Origin: Papaver somniferum
Lineage: Eukaryota; Streptophyta; Magnoliopsida; Ranunculales; Papaveraceae
Direction of reading: 5' to 3'
Length of the DNA stretch: 64,000 bases
Assembly: GCF_003573695.1 (NCBI RefSeq)
Contig: NC_039362.1
Coordinates: 180,057,690 to 180,121,689, forward strand
Part shown: one piece after another, positions 49,331-59,409 of the stretch
Numbering within the stretch: the stretch's first letter is position 1
How the letters are laid out: each line of letters starts with the position of its first letter
Translations under genes and position numbers: made by a program
Notes under the pieces: generated by a model
Database searches by the model: none
What the model was told of the DNA's origin: nothing
The model's input: the letters and a program-made list of their open reading frames with translations, nothing else

Positions 49331-50185
49331 ATGCACCACGAGGTCCTAACAAAGAAGAATAACTTTTACCACCTCTCTTTGGACCACTCTTTGGTTGTGG
49401 ACGACGTGGGGATAATAGTTCTTATCGTAACTCTTCCAACAATTTCTAGCACCGTGATAGGGTTGTATGCATTTTTGACAGGTAGTAGCTGGGGTTCCAT
49501 TTTTTGTGAGAGGTGTATCACGGGTACTACGCACAATATTTGCTTGAGGAGGAGTAACAAGCAATTTGATTTGAGCAACACGAAGATTATAAGATAAAAG
49601 CATGTATTCAAACTGATCAGTGGTAATTAGACTCACAGTTGTAACAGAAAAATAACAATGCTTTGATATGTCGAATCTAAACCTTTGAGAACATAATGAC
49701 AAAATTCACTACTAGAAATTTCATGACCACTAGCAGCAAGAGAATCAACGATGTTGTAGACAGATTGAATATAGTCATCCAATGATAAACTTCCCTTAGT
49801 GATCGTTTGTAACAAGACTTCAGGTGAATCGAAGTAGCATCAGTTTTAGATGCATAACTTCGGTAAGTTTTATCCATACCTCTGAAGATTGACATGATTT
49901 CACATTTTCTAAAATTGGTGATGGGAGTGATGATAAGATCCATCCAAGTAATAGCTTGTCGGTGCGATTTGAAGAACCATCCTTGTGCTTAACCGGTGGA
50001 CAGTTAGAACCATTAATAAAACCTTCAAGATCATAACCTTGTAAATAGGGTAAAAATTGAGCCTTCCAAAGAAGAAAATTGTGACATGTGAGCTTGTCTG
50101 AAATAGCTCCATGAAGTCTGGCAAAAGGGATATCTATCCATGAAGAATAAGAAGACTCGAGAGATGATTTTTCACCACCAGTCAT
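49331..50185 (-). pseudogene. Copia-2 gag
   Basis: Starts MTGGEKSSLESS just inside the primer site. The gag core has LTCHNFLLWKAQFLPYLQG and GWILSSLPSPILENV, then SLSLDDYIQSVYNIVDSLAA in another frame, and a single zinc knuckle CQKCIQPYHGARNC (CX2CX4HX4C intact). Two frame changes break it. Confidence 0.85.
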
Positions 50186-50259
50186 TCCGATGTAAAAATA
50201 AAATAAAATCAAAGATTTGGATGAAAAGAAGAAAAAAAAACAGACCCTTGAAAACCAAG

Positions 50260-50475
50260 ATGATACCAAGTTGCGACAGAGATTTAATGTGTTCTCAGTG
50301 GAAGAGAAACAAAAGAGAATACATGTATTTCTCAAAGATTAGAATAGAAATATTCCTTTTGATACAAGAAATATAAGAGATACAACATAATATTAAGTTT
50401 GGTTACAAGATATTTCCTATAAATACAAGATATAACTTACACACCATAACATACGTGACTTAACAGACCCTAACA
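50260..50475 (-). repeat. Copia-2 5' LTR and primer site
   Basis: The LTR starts TGTTAGGGTCTG at 50475 and ends near 50273. TTGGTATCA (minus strand, near 50271-50263) is the tRNA-Met-type primer site. TATA-like 'cctataaatac' occurs on the plus strand only, in an apparent small duplication. Confidence 0.78.
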
Positions 50476-50583
50476 TACAAGATATGTCTAACGATATGCG
50501 ACATTCCAGGCATGATTGATTTTCTTCAAAAGAAATGGCAAGAGGACATTTGAAAAGTTTTTGTAATGGTGAGCCTGGCCCTG
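50476..50583. other. Short spacer between two elements
   Basis: No gene. It ends with CCCTG (50579-50583), the left target duplication of the next element. Confidence 0.6.
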
Positions 50584-50975
50584 TGTAGATACCAGGAAAA
50601 TGCCAAAATAGAATGTCAGCCTCCCCATATCTAAGAAGAGATGCTAGAGAGAATTCTCTCCAAGACTGCGAAAGTCTCCCCATATCCTAGAGAAAGCGCT
50701 ACATAGCGCCCCTTCCCTATTGACAGGCACGTGCACAGTCCAAGTCACGTGGGTTCATAAAAAAGAATCTAAGGTACACTTGTAATGCTGTAGGGACAGA
50801 TGTAAGATAAAAAAAGATAGGAAAGGATACATGTTTGACATTCTCATTTCAAGAAATGTCTATAAATAGGGATCCTCTCTCAACTAAGAGACTCATAGCT
50901 AATTTCTTGTGGTTTATCATGTACTACTTCCTAGAGTAGGCTTCCAGCTCTATTATGATATTTGTACCTGTTACA
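50584..50975 (+). repeat. LARD 5' LTR
   Basis: Begins TGTAGATACCAGG and ends TACCTGTTACA. TATA box 'tctataaatagg' lies at 50859-50870, and 'gagaaagcgctac' about 170 bp upstream of it. Confidence 0.92.
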
Positions 50976-53789
50976 TTTTGGCAACCACAGTGGGAGTCTA
51001 CTCATAGGATTAGGACAACGGTTCAGCCACTGAAAGCTCAATCACAGCGGCGCCATGAAATCTAAGTAGCCCCTCACTCACTTTCTTTTCTACATCCACT
51101 TAATGACAGCGAGACCATAAAAATAAGCAGCGCCCAACTTTTCTACACCCAACCCGCGCGTGTTTAGCGACACACGCCTGAACCAGTGGGCAAAGCGGCT
51201 CTTCACAACAGCGACATCATATGACTCATTCTCTCCATACAGCGTCTTAACAACCAGCCAGCGCCATCTTTATCCCACTTTTCCTATCTCAACGAACACA
51301 TGACACTCTTCCAAAAACAACACCCACTGTCCGCTATTACTCCCCATCAGACCATCCAGCGTCGGCTCATAATCCAACTTTCTTCATCCACCACCTACAT
51401 CCAGCGGTCATCTCCTCATACCGTCAGCGCCTTCATCTTCCTCCAACTTCTCTTCAGCGCCTCCATCTTCCTCCAAGTAGCGCCTCAATAACCCAACTTC
51501 TCATCAGCGCCTCCATGTTCGAGAAGCGCCTGCTTCTCTCGAGTGCCTCCATCTCTCTCTTACCAGCGCCTGTTTAGTCTTCCCAGCGCCCTTTGAACGA
51601 ATCAAGACAGCGTCGCCTCCGTTGTCATCGACGCTTGTATCCTCAGCACCCCCTACTTCCAGCGGCTATCTCCTATCGTCCCTGTTCAGTGGCTATTACC
51701 TGAGTCATGGATTATCGATTGCAGTGGCTGTATATCGACGTTCCCATATCAGCGGCTTTCAATTCGAGCTTCCATTGTCGCTTGTATAAAAAAAAAATTG
51801 AAGTGGTAAACAAGGAGCTAAGCCTGTCGGCTTTCGTGGAAAGGGGCGTTGAATGCACATCAAGTGTTTATACAAACTCCACAAAGAGGAGCTCGTAGGC
51901 GGAATTCACCCTCTCACAAAGATGCGTATTCGATGCCTTACCTTAATAGTATTTCACAGCATGTCCGTTCTGGTAACCTAACGATTTTCGAGACGTGAAA
52001 TAGAAATCCGTTAAAACTGAAGCTCTGCCCATGGCATTTATTGAATGACACCATGTCTACTTGGGAATTTTCATTTGCGTAATTCTAATTGTTAAAGATA
52101 GATGAGTTGTTAAAATATTGATACCCAACTCTCCTTTTCCCTTCCTATCTTTTCGTCGTTCAGTATCATTTAGTAATCACCCAGTAGTTTTCGATGTTGC
52201 TATACGCTTTAACAAACTTGTATTGTCAAAGCTAAGAAGTACTTTAGGCCAGTGTATACATTAACTGTTTGATGGCAGTCCTTGGCATACCAAGTTCATT
52301 TTAATAATTTGTTTGCTTCATGATGTTATCACCTTGGCGTCTTAAGATACATCAGCGCTAATCTTCTTAAAGTGTATGCTTGTATCAGCGGAAGAGGCAA
52401 GTAATGGAAACGCATGTGAGAAATTCTTCACAAGTCAAGGATGGAAGAACAATTGAAAGAGAGATGGGGAGAGAGCATCGGTTCCAGCTGCTACCAGTTC
52501 AGCTCTCTTGAAAATGCCACTAATGCTCCTCATGCCAAGGACGAGACCAGCAACCCATTGTTGAGAGAAAGTCAGCATCCCTCAGCACGATCTCATTCAA
52601 AATTACGCCAGAGTGCAATAAGAAGTGAATTAATTCCTGATGTTCCTCGAACTGGACGATTCACAATCAGCAAATTCGTCTTCACAAGCCGCGGCAACAA
52701 ACTACTGTCATTTTTAACTTGACATCACGCAGAGAGAAGTGGAACTGGCGACACCAGCTTGGTAGGAGAAAGCATCAACGAGCCCTGCTATAAGGCAAGC
52801 CGGTTCCTCCACAAAGCATTATTGAGTAAAAGCTCCATGGGGACCCTAGATGCAAGCACCACAAGCGGAATCAGCTGACTTCAAATCAAATGAGAGCCTA
52901 AGAAAACTAGGTAAATAAACCGCACCACAGGGCGCACCAAGTTGTAAGGCAATATACACAGCCGCTGATGCAGAATGGATATGAGCTCTAAACCCGAAAC
53001 ACCTCGGCGGTAATTATTTACTCATTCCTACAACTTCTGAAATCCTGATCTTATTTCAAAGCATATCCACCTGTTTACGGCCCCGTATAACATTGAGTGT
53101 CTGTCCATGCACGCTGTTCCGATGCACCCATGCAATGAAATTAGTATACAAGTCATGTAGTTAAACACTAGGAAATATATACGCCGCCTGTGTACACGCT
53201 GATGCATGTCCACATATCTCTTATAATCATATAAAGTAGTTTACTTGGTAAATATCATACCATGACATAGCAATTTGGGTTTGGCACATTTGCTCACTCT
53301 CAAAGATTTAAGATTTGATGATGAAGTAATATAGCATGTTTACATATGACTTCAGTAATGAATATTTACATTTCTGGTCAAGAATGTCTTAGATACAGAT
53401 TGCAGTCACCAGATAGCGGCTCAAAGGTGAAACACAAATACTTTAATTTAATACATCATAACTTTTGTGCTGCTCTCACCCGTTTCAATTTTATTTGTTT
53501 CTTTTCTTAATGTGCATGCATGCATATGAACTCATAGCTAACATAGCCGTTGGGAAATAGCTAAGCCACCTATCTGTACTAATACATCCCATACAAGTAT
53601 TTAGTATATAAGTCATCTCGGCGCCAATATGTATCTGCTGCACATATACTTCAAGTATGCCCACATGTTGCACTTGATAAGCATTTAATTACTATCGCCA
53701 TTCTTGTATGTATTGTTGTATGAAGCTAATAGAAAAGAAATCCAAGCATTTTTGGAAGAAATTGGAAGAAATATATATGTGAAAAAATA
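50976..53789 (+). other. LARD internal region, first half
   Basis: Primer site at 50979. From 51050 to 51800 the sequence is C-rich with 'cagcgcc' or 'cagcggc' about every 20-60 bp. Frames such as 52441-52722 are open but show no recognised domain. Nothing else is seen. Confidence 0.5.
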
Positions 53790-54350
53790 AAAGCCTCCCT
53801 CGACAAGAGGTGCTATCAATCTAAAATAAATCCTCTAGCCTCGACAACCAAGAGGCTTGAGTGTCTAAGAAATCCTCATGTCCTCGACAATCAAGAGGCT
53901 CGAGTGTCTAAATACTCCCACCCTCGATAAGAGGGGGAGTGTCTAAAATCCTCTTGTCCTCACTCTTTGAGACTTGAGTCCTCCTTCCCTCGACAACCAA
54001 GAGGCTCGAGTGTCTAAATCCTCCCACCCTCGATAAGAGGAGGAATGTCTAAAATCCTCTTGTCCTCACTCTTTGAGACTTGACTGTCTAAATCCTCCTG
54101 CCCTCGACAACCAAGAGGCTCGAGTGTCTAAATCCCCTCACCCTCGATAAGAGGTGGAGTGTCTAAAATCCTCTTGTCCTCACTCTTTGAGACTTGAGTG
54201 TCTAATCCTCCTGCCCTCAACAACCAAGAGGCTCGAGTGTCTAAATCGTCCCACCCTCGACGAGAAGGGGAGTGTCTAAAAATCCTCTTGTTCTCACTCT
54301 TTGAGACTCGAGTGTCTAAATTCTGCCACCCTTGATGAAGGGGAGAAAAC
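53790..54350 (+). repeat. ~113-bp tandem repeats (LARD internal)
   Basis: Units contain 'ctcgacaaccaagaggctcg', 'ctaaaatcctcttgtcctca' and 'ctctttgagacttgagtg'. Regular copies start near 53989, 54103 and 54216, with partial ones before. Open frames on either strand here arise from the repeat. Confidence 0.8.
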
Positions 54351-55975
54351 ACTAAGAAGCGGCTCCTATGCCATGACACCGGCTCTAAGGCCAAGTATAA
54401 AAATAAAAAATAAAAAAGGGGAAGAGAGAGTACTTTTCCCTCTAAGAAGCGACTCTTAAGCTCTTAAAGGAAGCTCTTCTCTCTATGAAAATGAAAGGGA
54501 AGAAGCGGCTCTTGAAGCCCTTCAAGCCTTTGATGAAAATAAAAAAGAGAGAAAGGGTAGAAACCCTTCGCCTCTAAAAAGAGGTTCTTAAGCCTTTGAT
54601 AAAAAGAAAAAAGAAATAGTGGATCTTAAGCCCTTGATAAGAAAGAAATGGATGAATGAAAGAATTGGCTCTTAAGCCCTTATAAATGATGAATGAGGGT
54701 AGAAACCCTCGAACTCCAAAAACGTCTCTTACGCCCTTGATAAAAATAAAGTAAAAATAAAAATAAATGAAAAATGATGAATGAAAGGTGGAGTGTCTAA
54801 AACCCTCGCGCTCACTCTCTGAAACTCGGGTGTCCAAATCCTCCGGTCCTTATTAAAAGGTGGAGTGCCCATGACTCCTCACGTGCTCACTCTTTGAGCC
54901 TGGAGTGTGTAAATCCCTTTGCACTCACTCTTTGAGACTCGGGTAGTTAAGCCTCTCCATACAAGTAATTATCATTTAAAGAAAAGAAAAAAAGGGAACA
55001 CTATTGCTCCCATAGAAGCGCCTCTAGCGCCATTCCCTCAGCCTTTCAAGGCAAGTCATACAAAAAAAAAAAGAAAAGGGAGGAACACTTTTGCTTCCAT
55101 AAATGCGCCTATAGCGCCATCTCCTTGACCTCTCCTGTCAAATTATATATAAAAAAAGAGCGATCTTAAGCATTTAAAAACGGCTCTTAAGCCTTTGATA
55201 AAAAGAAAGGAAAGAAGAAGGACTCTTAAATCCCTTCAAAGCGGCTTTTAAGCCTTTGATAAAAATGAAAGAGATAAAAAGCGGCTCTTAAGCCCTTGAT
55301 GATAAAAAAAAGGAGGGGGGGAGAAACAACTCTCAAGCTTTTGATACAAATAAAATGAAATGGAATGATGAATGAGGCTAGAAACCCTCCAAAAGCGGCT
55401 CTTGCGCCCTAGATAGGAAGGGTAGATACCCATCAAATCAAGAAGAAAGCGGCTCCTAATCCCTTAGAAGCGGCTCTTAAGCTGAGAGAAGAAACAACTC
55501 TTTAGCCCTTAAAAGAAAATTAAAAAAAGAGGCTCTTAAGTCTTTAATAAAAAAGGAGAAAAGAGGATACTATCGCCTATAAGAAGCGGCTCTTACGCCA
55601 TCGGCTCTAAAGACAAGTATAAAAGAAAGATAAAGGGTACAAACCCTCCGACTCCAAAATCGCCTCTTAATCCTTTGAGAGAGAAAAAATGGATCTTAAG
55701 TCTTTGATTACAAAAAAAAAAGGAGGGAAGAGGATACTATTTCCTATAAGAAGTGCCTCATACGCCATTGGCTCTAAAGCCAAGTCTAAAAAGAGAAAGG
55801 GTAGAAACCCTTCAACTCCAAAAGTGCCTCTTAATCCTTTGACAAAAAAATAAAGAAAAAGAAAGTGACTCTCAAGCCTTTGATAAAAAAAAAAAAGCGT
55901 CCCTTAAGCCTTTGACATAAAAAGAGAAAGGGTAACCCTTCGTCTCCAAAGCGGTTCCCAAGCCTTTGACAACAT
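54351..55975 (+). repeat. Simple-like 'gcggctcttaagcc' repeat tract
   Basis: Dozens of degenerate copies of 'gcggctcttaagcctttgat' alternate with A-rich runs (aaaaagaaa). Spacing is irregular, about 40-80 bp. No gene. Confidence 0.7.
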
Positions 55976-56450
55976 AAAAGTGCAGGAAGAGAGACACCCT
56001 AAGAGGACGCCGAAAAGAGGGCCCTCTTTTCGAAGATACACCATACAAGGGGACTTGCAGGAAGAGAGCAAGCCCGAGAGACGCCGAGAAGAGGACGAGT
56101 CGAAGATACGTCATACAAGGGGACTTGCAGGAAGAGAGCAAGCCGATGAGACGCTGAGAAGAGAGTCAGTCGAAGAGACACCGCACTAGGGGACTCGCAG
56201 AAAGAGTGCAAGTCCAAAGAGACGCCGAGAATATAGCAAGTCGAAGAGACACCCGCGCTAGGGGACTTGCCAGAATTGAGCAAGTCCAAGCGGTTCTGAA
56301 TCAAGACTACGGCACTTGTAGCGAGCGCACAAGTCAGAAATCACCAATAGGCAAGGGGACTTGCACCAAGCGTGCAAGTCGAAACCATCCGAGCTTGAAA
56401 CACAAGAGGACTTGCGGGAATATGCAAGTCTCAATGTGAAGGCGCCAGAA
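55976..56450 (+). repeat. ~70-bp tandem repeats (LARD internal)
   Basis: 'aggggacttgcaggaagaga' and variants start near 56048, 56118, 56188 and 56260, with looser copies near 56354 and 56404. Purine-rich; they lie just before the 3' LTR. Confidence 0.75.
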
Positions 56451-56536
56451 GAAGCGCGCAACGACAGAAGAGCCGAGGAAGCAGATGGTAGACTGTTGAG
56501 AAGAATAACGCCTTGCCCAAATAGCCAGGGACTTAA

Positions 56537-56924
56537 TGTAGATACCGAAAAAATGCCAAAGTAGAATGTCAGCCTCCCCATATCCAAGAAGAGATGCTAG
56601 ATAGTATTCCCTCCAAGACTGCGGAAGTCTCCCCATATCCTAGAGAAAGCGCTACGTAGCGCTCCTTCCCTGTTGACAGGCAGGTGCACAGTCCAAGTCA
56701 CGTGGGTTCATAAAGAAGAATCTAAGGTACACTTGTAATGATGTAGGGACAGATGTAAGATAAGAAAAGACAGGAAAGGATACATGTTTGACATTCTCAT
56801 TTCAAGAAATGTCTATAAATAGGGATCTCTCTCAACTAAGAGACTCAAAACTAACTTGTGGTTTATCACGTACTACTTCCTAGAGTGGGCTTCCAACTTT
56901 ACTTTGATATTTGTACCTGTTACA
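56537..56924 (+). repeat. LARD 3' LTR
   Basis: Begins TGTAGATACCG and ends TACCTGTTACA, followed by CCCTG. TATA box near 56813. Confidence 0.92.
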
Positions 56925-56929
56925 CCCTG

Positions 56930-58107
56930 TCCAGTGGGTGGCACTGTGGACAACCATCTCCAACTCGTTCTTTTTCCTTTGTTTATGAAAATTGTAAGAT
57001 GAGTTGACAGTAGGCGCCATGTGCTTAGATTCATAGTTGTTGCATCAATAATAGTACTTTACCTAATCATAACAGGGATCAAGTGCTAATCCAATTAACA
57101 ATGGTTTTATCTGTGGACTAAAATGGTGTTTATCTGTGGACGATGGATGATATGATAACGTGATAACCATAGACTTTTCTGGCCACTTATTGTGCCGGCA
57201 TTATATTAACAAGAAAAAGTGTTCGTACAAGTTCTGTCCTTCCTCAAGTAAGTCATTGCTCAGATCTTCTTCACCATTAAAATCATCAACTTGGCCAGTA
57301 GAATTTGACTATGAACTTATTAGATTAATCCTCATCAACTTACCGATTATCAACAAACCAAGGAAATATAGTTACAAGTTGCATGATTGTTTATTAAGGT
57401 AAAAAGAGTATATTCTTCTCTTCGTCTTGGTCCATGGAATGCGTGTCTATACGGGCCATATAGTACCTTATCAGATAGATAATGCAGAGAAAACTATGGG
57501 AATTTGTTATCTGGTGAAGGTGCAACTGCAACCCACAAATGACGCTGCTCCAAATGAGATTTTTTTCTTTGTTCGTCTGGTCTCGGATATGACCTTCCCC
57601 GAATAAACACCTTCACCAAGTGAGAGAAAGAGCCATTTCAAAAAAAAATTTGGAATATTTATCGAATTAATCATGGTGATGATAAGGGAAAACTCTATAT
57701 CCCGGACAAATGTTATTGTCCAGATATGGGACGATGGATCCTGACCTTGATCACTACCCTCTTCATCCCACTAACAATCCCAACGCTAAATTCATTCCTT
57801 TCTCAACCATTCGGATTGTGTCACTTCGTGTCCCAAGGTTGGACAAGCCCCTGTTGTCCCGGATTTAGGAGGAGCGGATGATAAGTGATAAACATCGATG
57901 ATGACGCTGTAATCCTAACGTTCGTACAAGCCAAAGAACGTTAGATCTGTCCTTCCTCAAATAAGTCTTTCCCAAGACTTCCTTTTTTTGTCTTCTATAT
58001 TGACAATGACATAAGTACCCTTATTTATCTTCCAATCCTTCTTGAAAACATCACAAAGTGCCTATTAGAATGGATTCTTGACTATTGCCGAAGGTGACAC
58101 CGTATTG
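56930..58107. other. Intergenic, no gene seen
   Basis: Short frames without motif. A ~60-bp segment with 'gttcgtacaag' and 'tgtccttcctcaa' occurs twice (about 57220-57275 and 57925-57985), probably a decayed repeat. Confidence 0.5.
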
Positions 58108-58115
58108 CTCGGGTT

Positions 58116-58661
58116 CTGGGTTGCTCGGACGCTGCATTTTTTGAGCCGCGTGTTGGACGCGTGTCCGACACACCAATATGCGCGTCCTGCGCGCGTCTGT
58201 TTGGACACGCTGATGACTCGAGTTTGAAGCATTTTTCTTTTCATTTTCATTTAAACTCTTCCATTATTTTTATTATTATTAACTAAATGAAGAAATGCAA
58301 ACATTTAGATCAATCGTTTAGGTCTTTATTAAGGTTTTGTAATTGGAAATGACATCACTTATATTCTTGGTTGGGCATGTGTTGTTCTAAGAATGCATTT
58401 TGATTGTGCCATATGTTTAATAGAGATTGATTTCTTGACCTTCAGTGTTTATAAACAAACAATCTCTTCTTTTCTTTTGAAATTTATACACATGTAGCAT
58501 CATTTTCTTATTTTTAGGATCGAAACACTTCACTTTACTATATAAATACATGATTGTATATATAAATAAAATATGTATATACGTGTCCGCGTCCTAATTT
58601 TCTTGAGAATTTTGTAGTGTCCGCGTCCGCATTATGTCGTGTCCGCGTTTGTGCAACCCAG
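58116..58661. mobile_element. hAT-like MITE candidate
   Basis: The ends CTGGGTTGC and GCAACCCAG are perfect inverted repeats, extended by cgtgtccg/cggacac words inward. The flanking 8-mers ctcgggtt and ttcgggct agree at six of eight positions, the hAT duplication length. 546 bp, no ORF. Internal 'gtgtccgcgtcc' words repeat near the right end. Confidence 0.6.
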
Positions 58662-58669
58662 TTCGGGCT

Positions 58670-59409
58670 GGTACCAAACTAGGCGGAGCTATCCCATGGT
58701 AAAGACTAGGTCTCAAGCTCATTCTTATCCATTCTGAGTGAGTTATTTTTGCTTCTCCTTTTTTTTTAATCTGTCATCAAAGATTTCTGCTTCTCCGCGA
58801 GAGATTTTCTGGCTCCGCATGATGGTCAGGAATATTTTGTTTTATATAATTAGTACCAATTGGTAACAATATTGATACTAGTTCTTAGCAATTCTGTGGA
58901 ACTGTTTTCACCCATGACTCCTTTTATCAGAGATTTTATCGATCCAGAAAATATTTGATCTTGTTGTTTACTACTATACTTGACAAGAAATTTTATTTTT
59001 TATAGTTTTCAAGTGCATCAATTTACTTGTCAGACAATCCGATAATTTTTAAAATTCTTAAGTACTCTATAACTTTTGTTACTAAAATTATCCAACCGCA
59101 CAAGCAGCACAATTAACCGAGAGGCGTAGGACTATTATTTTTCAAAAGGCCAAGTGACCTTAAGGGTAGGCTAAGTCATTTTCCAAAGAACAACAAAGGG
59201 CAAAATGGTAATTTCATATAGCAAATAACCAGCATCTACCTCTCCCCCAGGAAGAGCTTGTACTGTATAATCACTCCTGGTTATCAACAGACAGACATAT
59301 CTCCACTACAACTTCATCTTCCTTAAAACCCCCAAATCTCATCCAAAGCTAACAATCCAACAAAATCTCTCAAATTTCTTCATCCAGTACTCTGTTTTTT
59401 CTTCAAGAA
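58670..59409 (+). promoter_or_regulatory. Upstream region and promoter of the FBL3-like gene
   Basis: No gene. A TATA-like 'tgtataatcac' (59264-59274) lies about 140 bp before the start codon. A pyrimidine/A-rich leader typical of plant 5' UTRs follows ('acttcatcttccttaaaac'). Confidence 0.5.

Larger units (their letters stand above)
37037..50475 (-). mobile_element. Copia-2: minus-strand Ty1-copia element split by CACTA-2
   Basis: On the minus strand: 5' LTR 50475-50273, primer site, gag, protease, integrase, [CACTA-2], reverse transcriptase, RNase H, purine tract, 3' LTR 37243-37037. Without the insert it is about 4.8 kb, a standard copia length and domain order. The flanking 5-mers tataa/tacaa are a one-mismatch candidate target duplication. 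The LTRs differ by many substitutions and by indels (for example 'atttcctataaatacaag' in one only), so it is old. All genes are broken. Confidence 0.88.
50584..56924 (+). mobile_element. LARD-type LTR element without coding genes
   Basis: Two LTRs (392 and 388 bp, roughly 7% different by eye) bound 5.56 kb of internal sequence. A perfect CCCTG duplication lies at 50579-50583 and 56925-56929. A primer site TGGCAACCACAGTGGGA begins at 50979. No gag, protease, polymerase or integrase motif is visible in any frame. The inside consists of 'agcgcc/agcggc' rich sequence (51050-51800), ordinary AT-rich sequence, and long tandem-repeat tracts (53790-56450). It must move, if at all, with proteins of another gypsy element. 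The primer site style suggests the Tat group. Confidence 0.88.

Noticed and set aside
54128..54837. Long open frames on the minus strand of the LARD
   Set aside because: They are produced by the 113-bp and 'gcggctctt' repeats, have repeat-like residues and no domain.
55872..56587. Overlapping frames of ~90-110 residues on both strands
   Set aside because: Several frames are open at once because the ~70-bp purine-rich repeats lack stops; this is not evidence of coding.
57160..57402. 80-residue plus-strand frame as a gene
   Set aside because: No motif, biased composition, and part of it lies in a segment duplicated near 57925.
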